From assembly GCA_008501785.1 (NCBI GenBank), contig QQUD01001115.1:1-7566 (forward strand): a DNA stretch of 7,566 nt, written 5' to 3'. The position numbers and the translations under genes were made by a program. Source of the stretch: Chloroflexota bacterium (GTDB lineage: Bacteria > Chloroflexota > Anaerolineae > Promineifilales > Promineifilaceae). Below are positions 1 to 5,563 of the stretch, in pieces (within the stretch, counting starts at the first letter, position 1; every line of letters begins with the position of its first letter). Under the pieces are notes generated by a model, which made no database searches, was not told where the DNA came from, and was given only the letters and a program-made list of their open reading frames with translations.

Positions 1-15
1 CCAGATGGTAAAGAT

Positions 16-18
16 TAA
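16..18 (+). other. In-frame TAA stop inside the solute-binding protein frame
   Basis: Reading the binding-protein frame back from 46 gives S-N-C-I-Y-A-D-V-T, then TAA at 16-18, then P-D-G-K-D from base 1. Both sides look like binding-protein sequence: an Asp-Gly turn, followed by a strand leading into the conserved N-R-T-L-F-E segment. One base change (for example from TAT, AAA or CAA) would restore the frame. It could be a real nonsense mutation, an assembly or sequencing error, or, less likely, paired frameshifts around bases 10-33. The alternative + frames in this stretch are soon closed: one at 9-11 and 36-38, the other at 41-43. Confidence 0.55.
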
Positions 19-912
19 AGCAATTGTATCTACGCTGATGTAACCGTGACATGTCCTTTCATCAACCGCACTTTGTTTGAACAAGCCGGTGTACCTGTAC
101 CCAGCGACACAACTGACGAAGTAACCTGGGAAGAATGGGCAGAAGCAGCACGGCAAGTTAGAGATGCCACCGGCGTTTCTTATGCGATGTCAATGGACCG
201 CAGTGGTCATCGTTTCGCAGGTCCTGCTGTGAGCATGGGTGCTGAATACTTTGATGCAGATGGTGTTCCGAAAATTGATGATGAGGGCTTCCGCAGTATG
301 GCTCAATTAATGCTCGATTGGCATGCTGATGGCACAATGCCACTCGATGTATGGGCAGGTGGTGACTCTTATCGTGATGCACGTTCCGAATTTGTCAACA
401 GCAACCTCGTCTTTTATATGACTGGAAACTGGCAAATTGGCCCCTTCACCGATCAAATTGGTGACAGTTTTGACTGGGAAGCTGTTCCTAACCCTTGTGG
501 TCCGGGTGCATGTTCTGGTATGCCGGGTGGATCTGTCATTGTGGCAATGAAAGCAACCCAATATCCAGAACAAGTTTCGCGGCTGATGGAGTTCTTAGCT
601 GCCGAAGAGAATTACCACGAATGGGCAGCACGTGCTAACTATATTCCACAACACAGTGGATTAATTGCCAGTGGTGTCGATTATCAAACCGATCTTCCCC
701 AGGCATTACGTGCTTTTACAGTTTTTGGTGAGCAGACAAGTAAGCTTGACAAAACCTGTTTTGACTTACAGGGCTATAAATACAATTCTCTAGTTTTCAA
801 CTCAGTTCGTGATCGCTTAACGCAAGCAATTGTTGGCGAACTCAGCTTAGACGAAGCAATAGAACGTATGCAGGCTGATATTGACGAAGGTCTAGCCGCA
901 ACAGGCGATTAA
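19..912 (+). CDS. ABC sugar-transporter extracellular solute-binding protein, C-terminal part (5' end missing, frame interrupted)
   Basis: This is the C-terminal two thirds of a family 1 (UgpB/MalE-like, COG1653) substrate-binding protein, which captures a sugar outside the membrane and hands it to the permeases encoded downstream. Recognisable stretches, numbered from the GTG at 46, are INRTLFEQAGVPVP (6-19, the lobe segment before the W-E-E-W helix), a Gly/Pro-rich turn MPGGSVIVAMKA (159-170), FLAAEENYHEWAARANYIPQ (183-202), and the usual C-terminal helix GELSLDEAIERMQADID (264-280). Family members are usually 400-450 residues, so about 130-150 N-terminal residues, including the signal peptide, should lie to the left. 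The GTG at 46 has no Shine-Dalgarno site, and the family-like residues Y-A-D-V-T just before it are in frame, so it is not a real start. The frame is closed by TAA at 16-18. Substrate unknown. Family assignment is firm; intactness is not. Confidence 0.85.
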   Translation, partial: SNCIYADVTVTCPFINRTLFEQAGVPVPSDTTDEVTWEEWAEAARQVRDATGVSYAMSMDRSGHRFAGPAVSMGAEYFDADGVPKIDDEGFRSMAQLMLDWHADGTMPLDVWAGGDSYRDARSEFVNSNLVFYMTGNWQIGPFTDQIGDSFDWEAVPNPCGPGACSGMPGGSVIVAMKATQYPEQVSRLMEFLAAEENYHEWAARANYIPQHSGLIASGVDYQTDLPQALRAFTVFGEQTSKLDKTCFDLQGYKYNSLVFNSVRDRLTQAIVGELSLDEAIERMQADIDEGLAATGD

Positions 913-928
913 TTATGTAAATTGCAAT

Positions 929-999
929 GAGGAGGCATTCATGAATCTTTACACTATTTTTAAATAAATAGGTAAAGATTCATGGGCCTCCTTTTTTTT
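929..999 (+). terminator. Strong intrinsic-terminator hairpin between binding protein and permease genes
   Basis: The structure pairs AGGAGGC (930-936) with GCCTCCT (986-992). After a small internal loop (ATT 937-939 against G985), CATGAATCTTTAC (940-952) pairs with 972-984. After one bulged A (953), CTATTT (954-959) pairs with AAATAG (966-971), leaving the six-base loop 960-965. That is 26 base pairs, with eight T residues running from 992 to 999. A partial terminator after the binding-protein gene is a common arrangement in ABC importers, because it keeps binding-protein mRNA in excess over permease mRNA. No clear promoter is visible between 1000 and 1028, so I infer read-through into the permeases. 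The 3' arm also carries CCTCCT, complementary to a Shine-Dalgarno sequence. Confidence 0.88.
941..967 (+). other. Possible eight-codon mini-ORF with a consensus Shine-Dalgarno, inside the terminator hairpin
   Basis: AGGAGG at 930-935 lies five bases before ATG 941, which opens the short frame M-N-L-Y-T-I-F-K and ends at TAA 965-967. The whole frame lies in the 5' arm and loop of the terminator hairpin, so a ribosome here would melt the stem, as in leader-peptide attenuators. No run of regulatory codons is present, so control by an amino acid is not suggested. The site may simply be a by-product of the GGAGG/CCTCC stem base. Treated as speculative. Confidence 0.18.
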
Positions 1000-1027
1000 A
1001 CAAAAAGTAACCTTAGAGTGAAATCAT

Positions 1028-2056
1028 ATGTCACAAATAAGCGTACAATCACCGAAAAGTATTATTAAGCTTGCACTGTCGCCTATAACAGGTTTATTCA
1101 ATATATTGATGAATATTATCGATATGTTCATGGATGTTATCCAGAAACGCATCGGTATTAAAGGCATGGCTTACATATTTGTTTTTCCGAATATGTTGTT
1201 TTTTGCCACTTTTTCTTTGGTTCCGCTGCTAATCAACTTCTACTATGCGTTTACAGGCGGTGTTAAACCACTTCCCAAAGATCGTTTTTTTGTTGGAGCC
1301 GATAATTTTGACATATTGTTGGAATGTGGAAGCTATCTTGATCCCAATTCTTGTCGAGCCGATCTGTTTTGGCGTGGTTTGCAAAACACAGTGGGATATG
1401 TCTTTTTTGAGGTGGGGGGCATTCTACTTTTCTCGATTCTGACTGCCTTAATTCTCAATCAGAATATCAAGGGACGGGGCTTCTTTCGCAGTGTGTTTTT
1501 CTATCCGACACTGCTTTCTTCGGTTGTTGTTGCGTTATTGTGGAAATGGGTCTTGCAGCGTCAAGGTATTCTCAATGCGGGTCTCATTTCTTTAGGGTTT
1601 GAACCAATAAACTTTTTGTTAGATGCAACCTGGTCTCGCTTTTGGGTTATCTTTATTGGCGTCTGGTTTAAAGTGGGATTTTATACTTTAATCGTTTTGG
1701 CTGGTTTGCAGGCTATTCCAAGCACCTTGTACGAAGTTGCTAAAATCGACGGAGCAGGCAGACCTGCCCGCTTTTTCTACATCACATTGCCATTATTAAG
1801 ACCATCTCTCGTGGTTGTTTTAGTGTTATCATTTATTCGTGCTGTGCAAGTCTTTGACCATGTTTTTGTAATGACTGGGGGCGGTCCAGGCACGGCAACA
1901 CAATACATTGTTCAATATATTTATTCAACTGGTTTTGCTCGACAACTTCAAAATTTCGGTCTAGCTGCCGCTGCATCAATTATTTTAGGTGTCATTTTGC
2001 TGATTCTAACACTTATTCAATTACGTGTAACTGGTGATGGGGAGGAACAAGAATAA
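1028..2056 (+). CDS. ABC sugar-transporter permease, UgpA/MalF type
   Basis: This 342-residue inner-membrane protein is one half of the importer's translocation channel (BPD_transp_1 family, COG1175). Hydrophobic segments lie near residues 47-73, 120-143, 154-175, 203-225, 258-283 and 308-332, the expected six. The cytoplasmic EAA loop, which docks onto the ATPase, is clear: YEVAKIDGAG (235-244) followed by FFYITLPLLRP (249-259). The segment VMTGGGPGTAT (281-291) after the fifth helix is typical of MalF/UgpA proteins. The N-terminus is longer than usual: about 46 residues precede helix 1 and contain a hydrophobic, possibly amphipathic stretch at 11-38. The start ATG has only a weak ribosome site (GAG near 1016-1018), but no better in-frame start keeps the family length. 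It ends in TAATG, sharing one base with the next permease, so the two are probably translationally coupled and form a heterodimer. Confidence 0.95.
   Translation: MSQISVQSPKSIIKLALSPITGLFNILMNIIDMFMDVIQKRIGIKGMAYIFVFPNMLFFATFSLVPLLINFYYAFTGGVKPLPKDRFFVGADNFDILLECGSYLDPNSCRADLFWRGLQNTVGYVFFEVGGILLFSILTALILNQNIKGRGFFRSVFFYPTLLSSVVVALLWKWVLQRQGILNAGLISLGFEPINFLLDATWSRFWVIFIGVWFKVGFYTLIVLAGLQAIPSTLYEVAKIDGAGRPARFFYITLPLLRPSLVVVLVLSFIRAVQVFDHVFVMTGGGPGTATQYIVQYIYSTGFARQLQNFGLAAAASIILGVILLILTLIQLRVTGDGEEQE
2041..2045 (+). promoter_or_regulatory. Ribosome binding site GGAGG for the second permease
   Basis: GGAGG lies inside the last codons of the first permease, ten bases before the ATG at 2056. 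It fixes the second permease's start at the overlapping TAATG and supports coupled translation of the two subunits. Confidence 0.75.
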
Positions 2057-3114
2057 TGTCTGATTCAAAAGCAAGTTTTCTGTTTCGGACGCGGGGAAAA
2101 AAGCGTTTACATCTAACCGATATTTTAATGTATACATATTTAACATTGGGAACACTGCTAATGTTTGGTCCTGTGGTGTGGAGTGTTGTCTCTTCATTTA
2201 AAACGGCCGCTGACCTGGAGCGATTCCCCCCCTCCTTTATTCCTGCGGCAGATGAAAAATTAGAGGTTGAAGGATTTGATTCGCCGTTGTCTCTTTATGA
2301 TGTGACGATGGATGATGGCTCGATTGTCCAATTAGCGCAGATCAGGCGGATTGGCATTGAAGCCCAGTTTATTAATCCAGAAAATCCGAACGAAGTTATT
2401 AAAGTTCACGTAGACCAGACAGAACCGGTGCGCTCTTTTGCTTTACAATGGGAAAACTACACGCAACCACTACAGCGATTTCAATTCTTTACCTTTTTCA
2501 AAAACAGTATTATCGTGACCGTTTCAGCCACTTTGATAACGTTGTTTATCAACAGCATGGCGGCATTTGCTTTAAGTAAATATGAATTTAGGGGGCGTGA
2601 CCTCGTTTTCATGTTGATCATTGGCACCTTAATGATTCCAACAACGGTGACGCTTGTACCGAATTTCTTGGTTGTGACATCCTTAGGATGGACCAATCGC
2701 TTGATTGGTGTCATTTTGCCTACCGTTGCTACACCTACCGGTGTGTTTTTACTGCGCCAATACATGCTGACTTTGCCGGATGAACTGCTGGCTGCAGCTC
2801 GCATTGATGGCGCTTCTGAATGGCGGATATATTGGCAAATCGTTTTGCCATTATCGGCTCCGGCGATTGCGGTTTTGGCAATATTTTCTGTAATGTGGCG
2901 ATGGAATGACTTTTTGTGGCCGCTGGTTGTGTTAACCCAGACTGACAAATTTACATTGCAGATGGGATTACACATGTTCCAGGGTCAATTTGATATTCAG
3001 TGGCAATATTTGCTGGCTATGTCCGTGTTGGCGCTTTTGCCAATCACAATAATCTTCGCTTTCTTGCAACGATATATCACAACAGGCATTGCTTCTAGCG
3101 GTGTCAAGATGTAA
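2056..3114 (+). CDS. ABC sugar-transporter permease, UgpE/MalG type, with a large extracytoplasmic insert
   Basis: This 352-residue protein is the second half of the importer channel (COG0395). Helix 1 lies near residues 22-47; the remaining five fall near 147-173, 182-208, 214-235, 265-293 and 318-338. The EAA loop reads ELLAAARIDGASEWRIYWQI (243-262) and is followed by VLPLSAP. The C-terminus, QRYITTGIASSGVK (338-351), is the usual MalG/UgpE ending. Most family members have about 270-300 residues. The extra length sits between helix 1 and helix 2, roughly residues 64-130, in a polar and probably beta-rich segment including LYDVTMDDGSIVQLAQIRR (80-98) and FINPENPNEVIKVHVD (105-120). This segment should face outside and could contact the binding protein. 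A run of seven C residues at 2226-2232 encodes part of F-P-P-S. The family call is firm; the role of the insert is inference. Confidence 0.95.
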   Translation: MSDSKASFLFRTRGKKRLHLTDILMYTYLTLGTLLMFGPVVWSVVSSFKTAADLERFPPSFIPAADEKLEVEGFDSPLSLYDVTMDDGSIVQLAQIRRIGIEAQFINPENPNEVIKVHVDQTEPVRSFALQWENYTQPLQRFQFFTFFKNSIIVTVSATLITLFINSMAAFALSKYEFRGRDLVFMLIIGTLMIPTTVTLVPNFLVVTSLGWTNRLIGVILPTVATPTGVFLLRQYMLTLPDELLAAARIDGASEWRIYWQIVLPLSAPAIAVLAIFSVMWRWNDFLWPLVVLTQTDKFTLQMGLHMFQGQFDIQWQYLLAMSVLALLPITIIFAFLQRYITTGIASSGVKM

Positions 3115-3121
3115 AACTTTT

Positions 3122-3169
3122 TAACCTCCCGGAGGTGTGGCATCTTTGCCTTGCACCTCCGGGAGGTTA
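3122..3169 (+). repeat. 16-bp perfect inverted repeat filling the gap before the GH28-like gene
   Basis: TAACCTCCCGGAGGTG (3122-3137) is the exact reverse complement of 3154-3169. Inside the loop, GGCA (3139-3142) can also pair with TGCC (3147-3150). Each arm is itself nearly palindromic (ACCTCC, one extra C, GGAGGT), so the DNA could form one long hairpin or two small ones. No T-tract follows the 3' arm, so it is not a standard terminator on the + strand. The 3' arm carries GGGAGG, a Shine-Dalgarno-like block that pairing would hide. GC-rich intergenic dyads of this kind are, as I recall, common in Chloroflexota genomes. A repeat-family origin is inference, because only one copy is visible here. 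Confidence 0.85.
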
Positions 3170-3174
3170 TGTCC

Positions 3175-3180
3175 AAAGAG
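3175..3180 (+). promoter_or_regulatory. Probable ribosome binding site deciding the GH28-like start
   Basis: AAAGAG (one mismatch to AAGGAG) lies nine bases before ATG 3190. The competing in-frame ATG at 3169 has GGAGG only two to three bases upstream, too close for normal initiation, and lies in the hairpin arm. A TTG at 3151 falls inside the hairpin loop region. The 3190 start also places the conserved N-V-R-E-F-G-A-V-G-D-G opening directly after Met. Confidence 0.5.
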
Positions 3181-3189
3181 AGCAAACTA

Positions 3190-4389
3190 ATGAACGTTCG
3201 AGAATTTGGAGCGGTTGGTGATGGCTCCAGCGATGATAGCGATGCAATTCAGGCCGTATTGAACGCGAGTGAAGGGATTGTAGAGATTCCTGAGGGCGTT
3301 TATAAAATCGGTAAAACTTTGTGCATCCGATCAAATACGCGTTTATTGGTGCATCCATTGGCTCATTTGTTTTTTGCAGATGGTGCAGGTGTTGATTCGC
3401 AATCCTTTTTGATTACAAACCAGAATCATGATGATGGCAACTATAACATTCAAGTTGAAGGCGGCATTTGGGATGGCAACAATCTCAATAACCCGCGAGG
3501 TCCTGATGAACCAGGTAGCTACACTGGCACGCTGATCAATTTTATCAATGTGTCGGACTTATCTATCAAAGATTTGACTGTTCGTGATCCAGAATGTTAT
3601 TTCATTCGTTTGGGAGAAGTGAGAAATTTTGTGGTTGCTAATATCCGTTTTGAAGCGCCAAACCTGCGGCATAATCAGGATGGTGTTCATTTGGGTGGGT
3701 ATTGTGAGGATGGTGTCATTCGTGATCTGGTTGGGGTGGGGGAAGCCACAAATGATGATCTGGTTGCGCTCAATGCTGATGATGCGTTGCAAAGGACACA
3801 AAATCAGAACTTGAAGTGTGGCCCTATTCGGAATATTCGGGTTGAGAATCTGAAGGCGGAGTCTTGTCATTCTTTTGTGCGGTTGTTGAGTGTACGTTCG
3901 CCAATATCGAATGTGAGCGTTGAAAATGTTGAGGGGGGCTGCCGGTGTATGGCGGTGAATCTTGATGGCTGCCGCGAGTGTCGTGTTCTGTTATTCGACC
4001 CATTCGATCCTAAATATGAAGATGGCGTTGGCGATATTAGCCACGTACAAATCAAAAATGTACAGGTTCACAAGTCTGACGCGAATGATGCTACGCCGCT
4101 GATCAATGTGCGGACGAATGCGCGTGATCTTGTTGTTGAAAATTTTGTTCGTGACAAGCACAAGGATGTCAATCCAGACGCGCCAACGATTTATTTGTCC
4201 GATTGTCGTGCCAGTCGGTTGCTTTTTGAGGGTTTAGAGGGTGAGCAGTTGGCTTCGCTGCCACAATGTGATGGTGTGGAGAGTGTGGGAGTGGGGGGAA
4301 ACGGCCGTAACATCACCACCACCCAACGCGCCATTTTCCAATTACCAAATGGTGGATTTACCACTTTATCAATCAACCCCACAAAATGA
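3190..4389 (+). CDS. Cytoplasmic GH28-like (polygalacturonase family) right-handed beta-helix protein
   Basis: From ATG 3190 the product has 399 residues. It opens with NVREFGAVGDGSSDDSDAIQ, the classic N-terminus of GH28 and related pectate-lyase-fold enzymes, and continues as a repetitive beta-helix rich in short V-x-N/V-x-I rungs. GH28-like catalytic blocks are present: NQDGVHLGG (162-170, the N-x-D Asp at 164), NDDLVAL (188-194, the Asp pair 189-190), and C-H-S-F (226-229), where the family has G-H-G. The three acidic residues and the His survive although the Gly context differs, so I infer hydrolase activity with an altered subsite. There is no signal peptide, so it should act on imported oligosaccharides. 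Four cysteines cluster at 251, 253, 261 and 264. Its position after the transporter and before sugar oxidoreductases supports oligomer cleavage. A lyase or a non-catalytic beta-helix remains possible. An in-frame ATG at 3169 is the alternative start. Confidence 0.85.
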   Translation: MNVREFGAVGDGSSDDSDAIQAVLNASEGIVEIPEGVYKIGKTLCIRSNTRLLVHPLAHLFFADGAGVDSQSFLITNQNHDDGNYNIQVEGGIWDGNNLNNPRGPDEPGSYTGTLINFINVSDLSIKDLTVRDPECYFIRLGEVRNFVVANIRFEAPNLRHNQDGVHLGGYCEDGVIRDLVGVGEATNDDLVALNADDALQRTQNQNLKCGPIRNIRVENLKAESCHSFVRLLSVRSPISNVSVENVEGGCRCMAVNLDGCRECRVLLFDPFDPKYEDGVGDISHVQIKNVQVHKSDANDATPLINVRTNARDLVVENFVRDKHKDVNPDAPTIYLSDCRASRLLFEGLEGEQLASLPQCDGVESVGVGGNGRNITTTQRAIFQLPNGGFTTLSINPTK

Positions 4390-4401
4390 GGTATCAAAAC
4401 T

Positions 4402-5421
4402 ATGACACAACCTAAAGTACGATTTTCAGTTACTGGCCTCAATCATGGCCATATCTACGGACAAACGGAAAGCATGTTGGATGCAGGTGCTGAAGCTGTT
4501 AGCTTTTTTGCCCCAGAAAATGATCTGGCTGCGGAATTTTCGGCTAAGTTTCCACAAATTCCCCGTGTAGAGACGCTTGCAGAGATTTTGGAAGACGAAA
4601 GCATTCAATTGGTGTTGAATGCGGGGATTCCTGTTGAGCGTGCGCCGATGGGCATTAAGGTGATGCAGCATGGCAAAGATTATATGGTTGATAAGCCTGG
4701 GCTGATTACGCTGGAACAGTTGGAAGAGGTGCGCCGCGTGCAGGCTGAAACCGGGCAAATTTACTCGGTTTGTTACAGTGAGCGTTTTTGGAGCCGTGCT
4801 GCTGCGAAGGCTGATGAACTGATCCAAGCTGGGGCTATCGGGAAAGTGATTCAAACGTTGAGCATGGGTCCGCATCAGCGGCGTTTGCACACGCGTCCTG
4901 ACTGGTTTTTTGTGAAGGAGAAGTACGGCGGCATTTTGACTGATATTGGTTCGCATAATTTCGACCAGTTTTTGCATTTTACTGGGTCGAAAACTGCGGA
5001 AGTTGTATCGTCTCAGGTGTCCAATTTTCACCATCCTGAACACCCAGAGCTTGAAGATTTTGGGGATGTGACTGTGCGGGGTGATGGTGGGGTGGGGTAT
5101 ATTCGGGTGGATTGGTTTACGCCGGATGGATTGGGGGTGTGGGGAGACGGCCGTTTATTCATCACCGGCACCGAAGGCTACATCGAACTGCGCAAATACA
5201 TCGACCTCGCCGGACGCCCCGGTGGTGAACACCTCTTCCTCGTCGATAATAAAGGAACCCAATACATCGATTGCAAAGATGTACCTCTGCCTTATGCACC
5301 ACAGTTAATCGATGACATTATCAATCGTACCGAAACCGCTATGACCCAGGAACACTCCTTCCTGGCGATGGAATTGGCAGTCAAAGCTGAAAATATGGCA
5401 GATCGCCTCGGGAATTTATAA
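4402..5421 (+). CDS. Gfo/Idh/MocA-family oxidoreductase, first copy
   Basis: This 339-residue protein is a probable NAD(P)-dependent sugar or polyol dehydrogenase (COG0673). The N-terminal Rossmann domain begins KVRFSVTGLNHGHIYG (5-20). Here G-L-N-H-G-H replaces the common G-x-G-x-x-G loop, a variant I recall in a distinct subfamily. The strand-5 signature is MVDKPG (95-100) in place of the usual E-K-P, with K98 the expected catalytic lysine. The C-terminal domain carries GGILTDIGSHNFDQFLHFTG (176-195), which supplies D181 and H185 of the family's D-x-x-x-H motif, and ITGTEGYIELRKY (254-266). Length is normal for the family. GAGG overlaps the previous stop (4388-4391), ten bases before ATG 4402, so the gene is in the same operon as the GH28-like gene. 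Base composition changes abruptly at 5147-5154 inside this gene. Exact substrate unknown; the family call is firm. Confidence 0.93.
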   Translation: MTQPKVRFSVTGLNHGHIYGQTESMLDAGAEAVSFFAPENDLAAEFSAKFPQIPRVETLAEILEDESIQLVLNAGIPVERAPMGIKVMQHGKDYMVDKPGLITLEQLEEVRRVQAETGQIYSVCYSERFWSRAAAKADELIQAGAIGKVIQTLSMGPHQRRLHTRPDWFFVKEKYGGILTDIGSHNFDQFLHFTGSKTAEVVSSQVSNFHHPEHPELEDFGDVTVRGDGGVGYIRVDWFTPDGLGVWGDGRLFITGTEGYIELRKYIDLAGRPGGEHLFLVDNKGTQYIDCKDVPLPYAPQLIDDIINRTETAMTQEHSFLAMELAVKAENMADRLGNL

Positions 5422-5563
5422 AGATATTGAGGCTCAACGGGAAATTTTGAGGTTGATATCACTTGTAGGGGCGGACCCTTGTGGTCGCCCTCGACTGGGC
5501 GGGTACAAGACCCGCCCCTACAAATGGTGATTCCCCGTGAAATTCCAAGGAGCTAAATAGATT
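5422..5563 (+). other. Intergenic gap between the two oxidoreductase genes
   Basis: This 142-bp gap is the widest in the cluster. It holds the GC-rich double hairpin described separately (5463-5523), weaker outer symmetry (GGGAAATTTT near 5440-5449 against GAAATT near 5539-5544), and the ribosome site AAGGAG (5547-5552) of the next gene. I see no convincing -35/-10 promoter pair and no T-tailed terminator, so read-through into the second oxidoreductase is likely. Confidence 0.6.
5463..5523. repeat. MITE/BIME-like GC-rich double-hairpin repeat
   Basis: Terminal inverted repeats TTGTAGGGGCGG (5463-5474) and CCGCCCCTACAA (5512-5523) are exact 12-bp complements. Between them are two side-by-side hairpins. 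The left one pairs GGGCG-ACC, with one extra G, with GGTCGCCC (5483-5490). The right one is a perfect eight-pair stem, GGGCGGGT (5497-5504) with ACCCGCCC (5510-5517), and loop ACAAG. The short sequence ATCAC (5458-5462) outside the left end is mirrored by GTGAT (5527-5531). GTAGGGGCG...CGCCCCTAC elements are, from general knowledge, widespread multi-copy intergenic repeats in environmental bacterial genomes. They encode no protein and are thought to be REP- or MITE-like sequences moved in trans. The mobility mechanism here is inference. Confidence 0.85.

Noticed and set aside
46..912. GTG 46 as the true start of the solute-binding protein
   Set aside because: There is no Shine-Dalgarno sequence upstream and the position is inside the conserved mature domain. 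Family-like residues continue in frame to the left.
2481..2975. 164-codon open frame on the - strand
   Set aside because: It is a shadow of the second permease, whose EAA motif and helices lie in the sense frame.
3151..3189. TTG 3151 or ATG 3169 as start of the GH28-like protein
   Set aside because: Both fall within the inverted repeat. The extra residues are encoded by the repeat and do not resemble the family N-terminus. GGAGG is too close to 3169. Kept only as alternatives.
4426..5043. 205-codon open frame on the - strand
   Set aside because: It is antisense to the first Gfo/Idh/MocA gene, with no recognisable domain and no ribosome site of note.
5346..5365. Inverted repeat CCAGGAA / TTCCTGG with a six-base loop
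   Set aside because: It is a short 7-bp dyad within a conserved coding region, with no T-tract and no context for a regulatory role. Consistent with chance.
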